Notes: generated by a model not told the origin, from the sequence alone. 55,944 bases of DNA from Bradyrhizobium sp. RD5-C2 (GCF_019972155.1 NZ_BOVL01000007.1:259906-315849), one strand, 5' to 3'; shown: positions 26,619-34,355, numbered from the stretch's first letter. Translations and numbers: made by a program.

Positions 26619-26651
26619 GAGGGACCGTCTCCCAAGGAGCCCCGCGCAAAA
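26093..26651 (+). mobile_element. Inserted segment: foreign gatB 3' end plus 33-bp scar
   Basis: A 559-bp segment between the two copies of the 26-bp repeat. It supplies a complete alternative gatB 3' end (through 26618) and then 33 bp of non-coding sequence. Hand-counted G+C is 54% over 26101-26340, against 66% over the displaced host end at 26701-26940. No integrase, transposase or terminal inverted repeat is present, so if it arrived with a phage or ICE the body of that element has been lost. Alternatively it entered as a short donor fragment. The segment restores the reading frame it interrupts. Confidence 0.6.
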
Positions 26652-26677
26652 CCGGAACTGCCGGACGAGAAGAAGTC
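26652..26677 (+). repeat. Right copy of 26-bp in-frame direct repeat
   Basis: Begins CCGGAACTGCCGGACGA and encodes the same PELPDEKKS. It opens the displaced native 3' end of gatB. The 11 bases before it (CCCGCGCAAAA) differ from those before the left copy, so the repeat boundary is sharp on that side. Confidence 0.85.
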
Positions 26678-27208
26678 CCGTTTTATTACGGGCTTCGGCC
26701 TGTCGCCCTATGATGCGAGCGTGCTGGTCGCCGAGCGCGAGAGCGCGGAGTTCTACGAGACGGTGCTCGCTCGTCTCGCCGACAAGGCGCGTGACGGCAA
26801 GCTCGCCGCCAACTGGGTGATCAACGAGCTGTTCGGCCGTCTCAACAAGGAGGGCGTGGCGATCGCAGCCTCGCCGGTGTCGGCGGAGCAACTCGCCGCG
26901 ATCGTCGATCTGATCGGCGAGGAGCGATTTCCGGCAAGATCGCCAAGGACTTGTTTGAGATCGTCTGGCAGGAGGGCGGCGATCCGCGCGCGCTCGTCGA
27001 GGCGCGCGGCATGAAGCAGGTCACCGACCTCGGCGCGATCGAGAAGGTGGTCGACGACATCATCGCGGCCAATCCCGACAAGGTCGAGCAGGCGAAGGCG
27101 AAGCCCGCAGCCCTTCAATGGTTCGTCGGTCAGGTGATGAAGTCGTCGGGTGGCAAGGCGAACCCGAAGGCGGTCAACGAGCTCTTGAAGTCCAAGCTCG
27201 GCGTCTGA
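26652..27208 (+). pseudogene. gatB: Displaced original 3' end of gatB
   Basis: Encodes the host-style GatB end with no start codon. The first frame runs [20 protein letters not shown]...[17 protein letters not shown]...[11 protein letters not shown] single-base deletion near 26928 (ATCGGCGAGGAGCGATTTCC, where GAG-GGC-ACG-ATT would be expected) shifts it into another frame, [20 protein letters not shown]...[20 protein letters not shown], ending at a normal GatB terminus. G+C matches the chromosome. About half of the residues agree with the replacement end. It is untranslated remnant sequence; two apparent short frames within it are not genes. Confidence 0.9.
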
Positions 27209-27803
27209 ACGAACAGGACAATGATGTTGTCCTTGGCGCATGATCCAGCCGGATCATGCTCTCGTGCCGTCACCATCGGCGTCGTCGCGCGCGCGTGAAC
27301 GCGGCGTGATCCTGCCTCACACCCTCGCTCGACGGTCGCACTGACGCCTTCCGCGCCGAATCGCCGAATCTGCGATTCGTTCGCGAATCCGGTCCGGGTG
27401 ACCTCAAACGAGGCAAAAGTCGTCTTACCCACGAAAATTTTTTCGTTGCCAAAAATTACGACTCGGCGTTGGCGTGGCGCCGCTTTTCGTCACGGCTTGC
27501 GACTCAACGCAATGACGGTCACGCGTCGATCGTTCGAATGCGAATTCAAGAAGTGCCTGCAATACAGGCGTTTCCTGCAACGTTGACAAATGCCGATGTC
27601 GGCAGCTCTTGCACTTCTTGCATCGTCGCGTGAACGCAATGCCGATTTGATCGGCGCCGCGCGCTGTGCGCACTGCCACCGCTGCGTCAACACTTCCTTA
27701 AGCGGGACACTGTTTTTTTCAGTCTGTTGGTGTATTCGGGAAGTAGTGCATATCGATTCCCGAGTGCACGCAGCGAGAGCCATCTCACATACTGGAGGGC
27801 AAC
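27209..27803. other. Non-coding stretch before the histone-like gene
   Basis: No credible gene on either strand. It contains several short perfect palindromes: CGAATC-TGC-GATTCG near 27365, TGCCGA-TG-TCGGCA at 27591-27604, and a TGCCTG-type palindrome at 27554. The middle part (CGAAAATTTTTTCGTTGCCA, near 27436) and the run GTTTTTTTCAG near 27712 are A+T-rich by local standards and could hold the promoter of the lysine-rich gene, but no clear -35/-10 pair stands out. Confidence 0.5.
27554..27569. repeat. Palindromic element, copy 1 (left of histone-like gene)
   Basis: TGCCTGCAATACAGGC within a longer context (GAATGC, then AAG-TGCCTGC...CAGGC, then TTTCCTGCAACG). The context recurs at the second copy about 915 bp away. 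Possible operator or small dispersed repeat. Confidence 0.4.
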
Positions 27804-27902
27804 ATGGCTAAGAAGGCAAAGAAGGCGAAGAAGGCGAAGAAGGCGAAGAGCGCAGTGAAGAAGACTGCGAAGAAGACCCGCAAGGTCGCCAAGAAGAAGT
27901 AA
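27804..27902 (+). CDS. Lysine/alanine-rich histone H1-like peptide
   Basis: 32 aa, more than half Lys: MAKKAKKAKKAKKAK, then SAVKKTAKKTRKVAKKK. An ideal GGAGG lies 6 nt before the ATG. KKA triplets are encoded by a short AAGAAGGCG repeat. It resembles the C-terminal tail of histone H1 and of bacterial H1-like proteins, so non-specific DNA or RNA binding is the obvious inference. It has its own non-coding leader of nearly 600 bp. CCTCTC/GAGAGG and TGCCGGC/GCCGGCA hairpins follow directly. Confidence 0.78.
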   Translation: MAKKAKKAKKAKKAKSAVKKTAKKTRKVAKKK

Positions 27903-28711
27903 GCCTCTCGCCTTGAGAGGATTGCCGGCGGCTTGATGCCGGCACGTCGCGAGAGCCAGCGGACGGACTGCTGAGAGGCACATCCCACCCCAAGGCTCTG
28001 GCTGACGAAAGAGGGTGTCGGCGAGACATCAGGTCAAACGGCTGGATCGAATTTCGGAGAGGGCAACCCTCCCAAAAGCGGTCCGGCAGAAGAAACAGAG
28101 ATTTCTTCGTTCGGTGCGGGGCCGGCTTGGTTCCGCAATTTCACCGGCGAGAATGCCGAGCTGAAATCTGGTCCTGACGTGTTCGCCGACCCCCTCGTTC
28201 CGGCGGCCCGCGCAGTCCGCGCCCGGCAGCCACTTTCCACATCCCATTTTCCGGATCGACGTCGGGCCTGAGGGGCTCGCGTTTCTTTGCGTGCGCGACC
28301 GTACCGCGGCCTCGCGGACCGTGCGCCAGGCGTGGCAGCCCGCCGTCAACTCATCGACTGATCGGATGCGTCGGCGGCCGGGACCGGCCGGCACCCGCGG
28401 CCATTGTCCGCGATGGTTATCGATGTCCGAAGCACCAGGGTAAACCGGCATTCACGAATGCACGGAAATGCCTGCGGCACAGGCACTTCTGCGATTCCGG
28501 CGAACACGCCCGGCGACCCCGATTTACATCCCGTTCATCGCGATACTTAAACCGCTCTTCAAATTTGATGGGCCATGATCATCCCAACAAGCCGGCAAAC
28601 GGCGAGCGCATGATCCCCAAGGGTCAGCGCGGGAATGACAGGGCGTTTCAACAGTGGACGGGGGCCGCGCTCGGGGGAGGGCGGCCAACAACAAAAAGGG
28701 GAATGACGACA
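27903..28711. other. Long gene-poor region after the histone-like gene
   Basis: It begins with two hairpins that may end the upstream transcript: CCTCTC-GCCTT-GAGAGG (27904-27920) and TGCCGGC...GCCGGCA. The middle (about 28030-28450) has open frames on the minus strand, but without a convincing start signal or recognisable protein. The second copy of the palindromic element lies at 28469. The last 100 bases carry the ribosome binding site of the Sel1-like gene. I cannot support a gene here. Confidence 0.5.
28469..28485. repeat. Palindromic element, copy 2
   Basis: TGCCTGCGGCACAGGCA, flanked by GAATGCACGGAAA on the left and CTTCTGCGA on the right. Core and both flanks resemble copy 1, so together the copies bracket the histone-like gene. 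Confidence 0.4.
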
Positions 28712-28978
28712 ATGTTTCAGGGGGTCATCGATCACGAAGGCGCTGTCCCGGTTGCTGCGACTGCAATCCAGGACGTGCTGTTCGAGCGTGGCATGTATTG
28801 GGCGAGCGGCCGCTCCGGCGTGGTCAACCTCGTCGCGGCGCACAAATGGTTCAACCTGGCGGCGCTCAAGGGACGTACCGACGCGATCGCGCACCGCCGC
28901 GAAGTCGCCGAGCAGATGTCCGACGTCGAGATCGCTGCCGCCCAGCGCGAAGCCCGCGCCTGGATGACGACGCACTAA
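28712..28978 (+). CDS. Sel1-repeat-like small protein
   Basis: 88 aa with one Sel1-type helical repeat: AIQDVLFERGMYWASGR, then NLVAAHKWFNLAALKGRTDA, then the C-terminal MSDVEIAAAQREARAW often seen after such repeats. The ATG of MFQGVIDHEG is preferred because AAGGGGA lies 9 nt upstream; the ATG three codons earlier would sit on the ribosome binding site. A cytosolic scaffold role is typical of Sel1 proteins, but a single unit gives no partner information. Stand-alone gene. Confidence 0.82.
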   Translation: MFQGVIDHEGAVPVAATAIQDVLFERGMYWASGRSGVVNLVAAHKWFNLAALKGRTDAIAHRREVAEQMSDVEIAAAQREARAWMTTH

Positions 28979-29073
28979 GCTTTCGTTTTGGCGCGTTTTC
29001 TTCACGCGAACCGTAATCCACTTCGCTCGAAACCGCGCAGCTCGAGCTGGGAGCCTCGGCTCCCTCGCTCCAT

Positions 29074-29838
29074 CTAGAACCAGTATCGCGCGGCGTAGAT
29101 CACGGTCATCAACGCTCCGGCGGCGATGACGAACTGCCGGACGATGTGAGCCGGCAGGATCCGGATCAGGTGGCCTCCGGCATAGCCGCCGACCATGGCG
29201 CCGAGCAGCATCACAGATGTCTCCGGCCACCGTACCGCGCCCTGCACGATGAAGATCAGCGTTGCGGCGAGCGACACGCAGGTCGCGAGCAGGTTCTTCA
29301 ATGCCTTGATCGCCCTGATGTCGTTGGGTTCCGTGATCGACAGCACCGCGGTCAGGATGATGCCGAGCCCGGCACCGAAGAACCCTCCATAGACACACGC
29401 CAGTCCCAGGACAGCACTGCTCGCGCCGGTCGAGGGCAGAGCTGCGGCCTTCTGATGTCCGGTGGTCCACGTCTGGATCCGTGGCGCGAAGGCAAACAGC
29501 AGCGTTGCGAATGCGATCAGGGCCGGCACCGGCAGGACGAACAGCCGCTCGGGAAGCAACAAGAGGACGCCGGCACCGACCGCGCCGCCAATCGTTGAGA
29601 CGGCGACGAAGCTGATCGTGCGCCGGGTCGGCGGCGGCAGCTTGCCGCGATCGGCGAGCGCCGCGATCAAATGCCCCGGCGAGATCGCCACCGCATTCGA
29701 CGCATTGGCGATGACCGCCGGCAGGCCCGCGGCAAGCATCGCCGGAAAGGTGATGAGCGTGGCGCCGCCGGCCAATGCGTTGATGACGCCTCCGGCGCAG
29801 CCGGCCGCGAGCAGCAGAAGACTTGTTCCGGTATCCAT
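29074..29838 (-). CDS. TSUP-family (TauE/SafE) membrane transporter
   Basis: 254 aa with eight hydrophobic segments in the TSUP two-repeat pattern. Seen: AGGVINALAGGATLITFPAM at the N-terminus with GG..T.TFP, ISPGHLIAALADR, and the second-half counterpart VYGGFFGAGLGIILTAVLSI followed by IRAIKALKNLLATCVSL. Members export sulfite, sulfoacetate or other organosulfur anions; the substrate here is unknown. The gene lies 73 bp downstream of an AraC-type regulator on the same strand, probably under its control. Confidence 0.92.
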   Translation of the reverse strand: MDTGTSLLLLAAGCAGGVINALAGGATLITFPAMLAAGLPAVIANASNAVAISPGHLIAALADRGKLPPPTRRTISFVAVSTIGGAVGAGVLLLLPERLFVLPVPALIAFATLLFAFAPRIQTWTTGHQKAAALPSTGASSAVLGLACVYGGFFGAGLGIILTAVLSITEPNDIRAIKALKNLLATCVSLAATLIFIVQGAVRWPETSVMLLGAMVGGYAGGHLIRILPAHIVRQFVIAAGALMTVIYAARYWF

Positions 29839-29911
29839 CCTTCACCCCTTTGCAGGGTGAGCAGGCTAGCGGGCGGAGCAGCGGCCGGTCTGGAACGTCT
29901 GTGACGCCGCC

Positions 29912-30616
29912 TCAATCGCGCCAGTAGACGCCCGGCGTCGTGCCGAAGGTGCGCCGGAACAGACGGGTGAGGTGGCTCTGATCGGAAAAGCCGGCATCCG
30001 CCGCAACGGCTGCGATCGGCTCGCCTGCGCGCAGCAGTTGCCGGGCAAGATTGAGCCGGGCGAGGAGCCGGAACGCATGCGGCGCGACGCCGAGCTCGCG
30101 TCTCACCATGCGGCTGAACCCTTCGCGGCTTCGCCCGAAGCTCGCGGCGATCTCGCCGATCGGCTCGGGGCTCTCCGTCAAGGCCGTGCCGAGCTTGGCT
30201 CTGCCGGCCTGCTCGGTCGAACCGGGCGCCTCGCGCGACAGGATGTCGTTGGCGATCTCGCTGATGTGCTCCGGCGATATCTCGTCGATGCTCCGCCAGC
30301 GGTCCCCGACATTGATGATCCGGAGCGACGAGCAGGTGCGGCCCGCCGGAACATAGGCATTCAGGCAAACCGTCTCCTCACCCGGTGTCGCCACCGGTGC
30401 GTGCAGCATTCCCGCCGGGATCAGCGCGGCATGGCCCGCAGGCACGGTGACGGTCGCGCCGTCGATGCGAAAGGCGCGCGACCCCGAGAGCACCAGCACG
30501 ATCTGGCTCTCGTCATGGAAGTGCGGTCGGAGGCTGAGCGAGCCGGCACCGCGCCACGACGCCAGCTCGACGATGTCGTCACGGTCGGCGCGCCGGTAGT
30601 TCCAGGCTTTGGTCAT
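29912..30616 (-). CDS. AraC-family transcriptional regulator (cupin sensor)
   Basis: 234 aa. N-terminal cupin sensor (PHFHDESQIVLVLSGSRAFR, then VPAGHAALIPAGMLHAP) and C-terminal double helix-turn-helix (IGEIAASFGRSREGFSRMV, then IAAVAADAGFSDQSHLTRLFRRTFGTTPGVYW). ATG at MTKAWNYRR chosen; a GTG six codons earlier is possible. The order regulator then TSUP transporter on one strand suggests an efflux module induced by the molecule bound in the cupin. No operator could be identified by eye. Confidence 0.92.
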   Translation of the reverse strand: MTKAWNYRRADRDDIVELASWRGAGSLSLRPHFHDESQIVLVLSGSRAFRIDGATVTVPAGHAALIPAGMLHAPVATPGEETVCLNAYVPAGRTCSSLRIINVGDRWRSIDEISPEHISEIANDILSREAPGSTEQAGRAKLGTALTESPEPIGEIAASFGRSREGFSRMVRRELGVAPHAFRLLARLNLARQLLRAGEPIAAVAADAGFSDQSHLTRLFRRTFGTTPGVYWRD

Positions 30617-30692
30617 GGCGAACCGGGTGATCACAGAAGTCTCGAACCGGCGGGTGAGTGATCCCCGAGCGTAGCACGGGGGTCACCGACCG

Positions 30693-31955
30693 TCACGGCT
30701 GCGCGACTGAAGCCATCGGTGAGGCCGTTCGCATCGTCGCGACGGCGATGAGGGCGGCAACGAGGTTGGCGGCTGCGCTGATTGCCACCGGGATGAAGTA
30801 GCTGTGGCTGACGTCGAACGCGAAGCCGGCGGCGCTCGGACCCAGCAGCGTGCCGAAAGCGACGCTGGTGTAGAGGATGCCGATGATGCCGCCGACATTG
30901 CGGCCGCCGAAATGGTCGGTGACCACTGCGGGCAGGATCGCGACCCAGCCGCCATAGAACACGCCGAACAGCAGCGCGAAGACCGTGAGCGACCAGAAGC
31001 TGCCGGCCATCGCCCAGATCGCCAGAGAGACGGCCATGCCGAGATACATCGCGATCAGGAATGCGTCGCGTCCGACCCGGTCGGCGATGCCGCCGAGGAA
31101 GAAGCGGCCGGCGGTGCTGCCGACGCCGATCATCCCGAGCAGCAGCACCGCGAGCGTCGGCGCCACCTGATGGTCGACGGCGAAGGGCACCAGGTGCACG
31201 AAGGGTACGAACACCCCGAACGCGCTGATCAGGCAGGCCGCATAGAGCCCGGCGAACCGGCCAGTTCGCACCGCGCCGCGGATCGAGACGCCCTGGCGGA
31301 GCGGCGCGCCCGAAGCCGCTTCAAGCGGATCGCCATCCGGTCCGGTGCCATGGCGGCGCGGATCGTCGGCGATAAGGAGCGATGCGCCGATCCCTGCGAC
31401 GGCAGCAACAACGCCCAACACGACATAGGCATCGCGCCAGCCGAGGCTCGTGATCAGCCAGGTTGCGAGCGGCGGCATCACCAGCGTCCCGACCCCGATC
31501 CCGCTGACGGCGAGGCCCGACGCAAAACCGCGCCGACGCACAAACCAGCGCTGCACGGCGCCCAAGGTCGGAACATAGGCGCAACCGACGCCGGCTCCGA
31601 TGCCGATGCTGTAGGCGGCATAGACCTGAAGGATGGTCTGCGCCTGTCCCGCCAGCACCATGCCGAGACCGACCAGCGCCATTCCAATGACTGCCAGCCT
31701 GCGTGCGCCCCAGCGATCGGCAAGCGGGCCGGAGACGATGCCGAGACCGAAATACAGGAAGCCCGCGAACGAGAACACCAGCGAGACCGAGCCGCGTGAG
31801 GCGCCGAACTCCCGCTGCAATGACTCGACAAAGGACGAGAACGTGTAGGCGCTGCCGAAGCCGATCAAGGTCACGACGAAAGCTGCTGCGACGACATACC
31901 AGCCATAGAACGGCTTTGCTCTCTGATACCCGGCATGCATGACGGCGTTCCTCAT
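30693..31955 (-). CDS. MFS transporter, oxalate/formate antiporter-like
   Basis: 420 aa, twelve predicted transmembrane helices. Seen: the MFS motif A equivalent GPLADRWGARRLAVIGM after helix 2 and its second-half copy GGIADRVGRDAFLIAM. The N-terminus FYGWYVVAAAFVVTLIGFG is typical of the monocarboxylate/oxalate:formate group. GGAG lies 8 nt before the ATG. It overlaps the stop of the upstream thioesterase gene by 4 nt, so both are translated from one message. With a thioesterase partner, import of a carboxylic acid is a reasonable guess. Confidence 0.9.
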   Translation of the reverse strand: MRNAVMHAGYQRAKPFYGWYVVAAAFVVTLIGFGSAYTFSSFVESLQREFGASRGSVSLVFSFAGFLYFGLGIVSGPLADRWGARRLAVIGMALVGLGMVLAGQAQTILQVYAAYSIGIGAGVGCAYVPTLGAVQRWFVRRRGFASGLAVSGIGVGTLVMPPLATWLITSLGWRDAYVVLGVVAAVAGIGASLLIADDPRRHGTGPDGDPLEAASGAPLRQGVSIRGAVRTGRFAGLYAACLISAFGVFVPFVHLVPFAVDHQVAPTLAVLLLGMIGVGSTAGRFFLGGIADRVGRDAFLIAMYLGMAVSLAIWAMAGSFWSLTVFALLFGVFYGGWVAILPAVVTDHFGGRNVGGIIGILYTSVAFGTLLGPSAAGFAFDVSHSYFIPVAISAAANLVAALIAVATMRTASPMASVAQP

Positions 31956-32476
31956 GATCGTTCTCCCTGTGACGCGCCGCCGCCTGCCTTGGCCGGCGGA
32001 TAGAGCAGCATCTGCGTGCAGCGAAACAGCGCGATGGTCTTGCCGGTCGCTTCGCTGCGGATCTCGGCATCCCAGACCTGGGTGGTGCGGCCGGCGTGAA
32101 CGAGGTGTGCCTCGCAGCTGACGCCGCCCTCGCGCGCGGCGCCGATGAAGTTCGTCTTCAGCTCGCCGGTGGCGAAGCCGGTCGCGCCGTCCGGCAAGGA
32201 GGCGAGGCAGCCGAAGCCGCACGCGGTGTCCGCCAGCGCGACGATGCTTGCGCCGTGCAAGAGTCCGTGCGGCGAGAAGTGCTTCCCGGCAATCTCGAAG
32301 CGGCCGCGGATATGGCCGCGTTCGGCTTCGAGCCATCGAAAGTTCAGCAGACCGGGCAGGCTGCCGGCTTGCGATGCGTTGATACGGTCGATGCGTTGGC
32401 GGGTATCGCTGCCTGCACCGATCTCGTGCAAAGCGAGTCTGTTTGGGACCTCGGTCATGTCCTGTTCCGGCTCCAT
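31952..32476 (-). CDS. PaaI-family hotdog thioesterase
   Basis: 174 aa. Hotdog-fold pattern: FEIAGKHFSPHGLLHGASIVALADTACGFG with HGLLHGG-like motif, then FATGELKTNFIGAAREGG and the closing AEIRSEATGKTIALFRCTQML. PaaI-type enzymes hydrolyse acyl- or aryl-CoA thioesters. An ATG six codons downstream (MTEVPNRL) is an alternative start. First gene of a two-gene operon with the MFS transporter, divergent from a LysR regulator; a palindromic site lies 37 nt upstream of the start. Confidence 0.88.
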   Translation of the reverse strand: MEPEQDMTEVPNRLALHEIGAGSDTRQRIDRINASQAGSLPGLLNFRWLEAERGHIRGRFEIAGKHFSPHGLLHGASIVALADTACGFGCLASLPDGATGFATGELKTNFIGAAREGGVSCEAHLVHAGRTTQVWDAEIRSEATGKTIALFRCTQMLLYPPAKAGGGASQGERS

Positions 32477-32512
32477 CAGGGAACCAAGAGTCGCCGTTGC
32501 GAGCCGTGATAA

Positions 32513-32528
32513 AGATTAGAAAATCTAA
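32513..32528. promoter_or_regulatory. Palindromic LysR-type site, copy 1
   Basis: AGATTAGAAAATCTAA, containing TTAG-N5-CTAA. An almost identical copy occurs 122 bp away, next to the LysR start. This copy is upstream of the thioesterase/MFS operon. Likely operator for the neighbouring LysR protein. Confidence 0.62.
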
Positions 32529-32634
32529 CTTTACTGACCCGGATTTCTCTGAGTTGACGCGGCTCTCAGCGTTACATTAGGCTGATTGAGCGCCGGGAAG
32601 GCCCCGTTGGCAAACCAGATTTGCTGCGCGATTC

Positions 32635-32650
32635 AGATTAGGAAATCTAA
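32635..32650. promoter_or_regulatory. Palindromic LysR-type site, copy 2
   Basis: AGATTAGGAAATCTAA, 15 of 16 bases identical to copy 1, ending 3 nt before the LysR start codon. Occupancy here would block the regulator's own translation start region, the expected place for autorepression. Confidence 0.6.
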
Positions 32651-32653
32651 ATC

Positions 32654-33556
32654 ATGGAGAGCAGGCTTCCACCCCTGAACGCGCTCAAGGCGTTCGAGTC
32701 CGCCGCCCGCCATCTCTCGGTGAAGCTCGCGGCCGAGGAGCTGTGCGTGACGCCGGGCGCGGTCAGCCAGATGCTCAAGACGCTCGAGGCCCATCTTGGC
32801 GTCAAGCTGTTCGAGCGGGTGCCGCGCGGCATCTATCTCACCGACGCCGGGCGCGACTATCTGCCGTCGATCCGCAATGCGTTTCGCCAGATCGCGGAAG
32901 CCTCGCGCCGCGTCGCTGCATCGGTCGACGTCGGTACGCTGACGGTGAGCGTTACTCCGTTCTTTGCGTCGGCCTGGCTGGTGCCGCGCATGGCGTCGTT
33001 CCAGGGGGCGCATCCCGAGATCGATCTGCAGATCGTCACCAGCAACACGCTGGTCGATTTCTCGCGCAGCGGCGTCGATGTCGCGGTGCGCCACGGCCTC
33101 GGCCGGTATCCGGGGCTGCGCAGCGATCGCGTCGTCACGGTCGAGATGGTGGCGGTCGCCTCGCCGTCGCTGGCTGCGCGTCTCGGACGGCCGGCATCTC
33201 CCAGCGATCTCGCAGGCTGGCCGCAGGTTCATGACGCCGATCGCAAGGGGTGGAGCCTGTGGTTTCAGGCCAACGGCATCGCCGAGGTGCGCACGCCGCG
33301 CGGTCCCTCGTTCGACGACAGCGGTCTGCTGCTGAAGGCTGTGCTGACCGGGCAGGGCGCGGGCCTGCTGCCGGCGGCGATGGTCGCAAATGAGATCGAG
33401 AGCGGCGAACTGATCCAGCTGCTCGAGACCGCGCATCTGGAGGAGTTCGCCTATTATCTCGTCTGCCCCGACAACCGGCAGGGGCTTCCGAAGATCGCGG
33501 CGTTCAGGGAATGGATATTGGGGCCGGCGGCGCAGTCAGCGCTTGGGGACCGCTAG
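32654..33556 (+). CDS. LysR-family regulator, GcvA-like
   Basis: 300 aa. N-terminal helix-turn-helix in the GcvA style (LPPLNALKAFESAARHLSVKLAAEELCVTPGAVSQMLKTLE), then LFERVPRGIYLTDAG. The effector domain shows LTVSVTPFFASAWLVPRMASF and GVDVAVRHGLGRYPGL, the hallmark of the GcvA/DsdC/AmpR group. It is divergent from the thioesterase/MFS operon, with two copies of the same 16-bp palindrome in between, which makes that operon its probable target. Its 3' end faces an AraC gene across 10 bp. Confidence 0.93.
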   Translation: MESRLPPLNALKAFESAARHLSVKLAAEELCVTPGAVSQMLKTLEAHLGVKLFERVPRGIYLTDAGRDYLPSIRNAFRQIAEASRRVAASVDVGTLTVSVTPFFASAWLVPRMASFQGAHPEIDLQIVTSNTLVDFSRSGVDVAVRHGLGRYPGLRSDRVVTVEMVAVASPSLAARLGRPASPSDLAGWPQVHDADRKGWSLWFQANGIAEVRTPRGPSFDDSGLLLKAVLTGQGAGLLPAAMVANEIESGELIQLLETAHLEEFAYYLVCPDNRQGLPKIAAFREWILGPAAQSALGDR

Positions 33557-33566
33557 CCGCCGCGCT

Positions 33567-34355
33567 CTATCGATAGAACGCGTTCGGCGGCACGCCAAAA
33601 TGCTTGCGGAACATCGCGGTGAAGGCGCTCTGGCTGGCATAGCCGGCATCGAGCGCGACATCGACCACCCGCGCGCCGCGCGCGAGGCGTTCGAGTGCGA
33701 ACAGCAGGCGGGCCTGCTGCCGCCACTCGCCGAAAGTCATGCCAGTCTCCCTGGCGAACAGGCGATGGATCGTCTTCGACGTCAGCTTCAGCCGGCGCGC
33801 CCACTGCTCGGCGGTGGAGGCATCGTCCGGGCGGGCCACCAGCGCCGCGCAGATCCGCGCCAGCCTTGCGTCGCGCGGCATCGGCAGATGCAGCGGCAGC
33901 ACGTCGATCTCGCGCAACTGGTCGAGCAGCACGCGCATCAGGCGCTCGTCGGACGTCGCGGGCGCATAATCCAGCGGCACCGCCATCGCGGCGACGAACA
34001 ATTCGCGCAGCAGCGGCGAGACCGTGAACACGGAGCTGGTCTGTGGCAGATTGGGAGCCGCGTCGGCATCGACGAACACGGTGCGGATCTTGACCGCGCC
34101 GCACATCCGGACCTCGTGCGCGAGACCGGCTACCAGCCACACCGCGCGATTGGGCGGCACCACCCAGGTGCCCTCGGCGCAGCGCACGATCATCACGCCT
34201 TCGATCGCATAGAGCAGCTGGCCGCGCGGATGCGCATGCAGGCCGGTCGATGTGCCGCCCGGATAGTCGATCTCCATCGCCGCCATCGGCCGCGCCGTGG
34301 CGTGATAATCGAGGTGCCGTGTGATCAGCTCGTCCAACACGTCTTCATCTCGCAT
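33567..34355 (-). CDS. AraC-family regulator with cupin domain
   Basis: 262 aa. Cupin sensor: STGLHAHPRGQLLYAIEGVM and WVVPPNRAVWLVAGLAHEV. Then the HTH_18 region (TAEQWARRLKLTSKTIHRLFARETGMTFGEWRQQARLL) and second helix (VVDVALDAGYASQSAFTAMFRKHFGVPP). This layout is the NimR-like group, which usually controls an adjacent drug/metabolite exporter. The divergent neighbour here is an EamA transporter, so that is the probable target. Confidence 0.93.
   Translation of the reverse strand: MRDEDVLDELITRHLDYHATARPMAAMEIDYPGGTSTGLHAHPRGQLLYAIEGVMIVRCAEGTWVVPPNRAVWLVAGLAHEVRMCGAVKIRTVFVDADAAPNLPQTSSVFTVSPLLRELFVAAMAVPLDYAPATSDERLMRVLLDQLREIDVLPLHLPMPRDARLARICAALVARPDDASTAEQWARRLKLTSKTIHRLFARETGMTFGEWRQQARLLFALERLARGARVVDVALDAGYASQSAFTAMFRKHFGVPPNAFYR

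Noticed and set aside
26721..27208. Two short open frames that could be called separate genes downstream of gatB
   Set aside because: They are consecutive pieces of the displaced gatB 3' end in two frames, lacking a start; treated as one pseudogene.
28029..28451. Reverse open frames of 68 and 140 codons in the gap before the Sel1-like gene
   Set aside because: No ribosome binding site, odd composition, no recognisable fold; possibly part of a dispersed repeat, which cannot be tested here.
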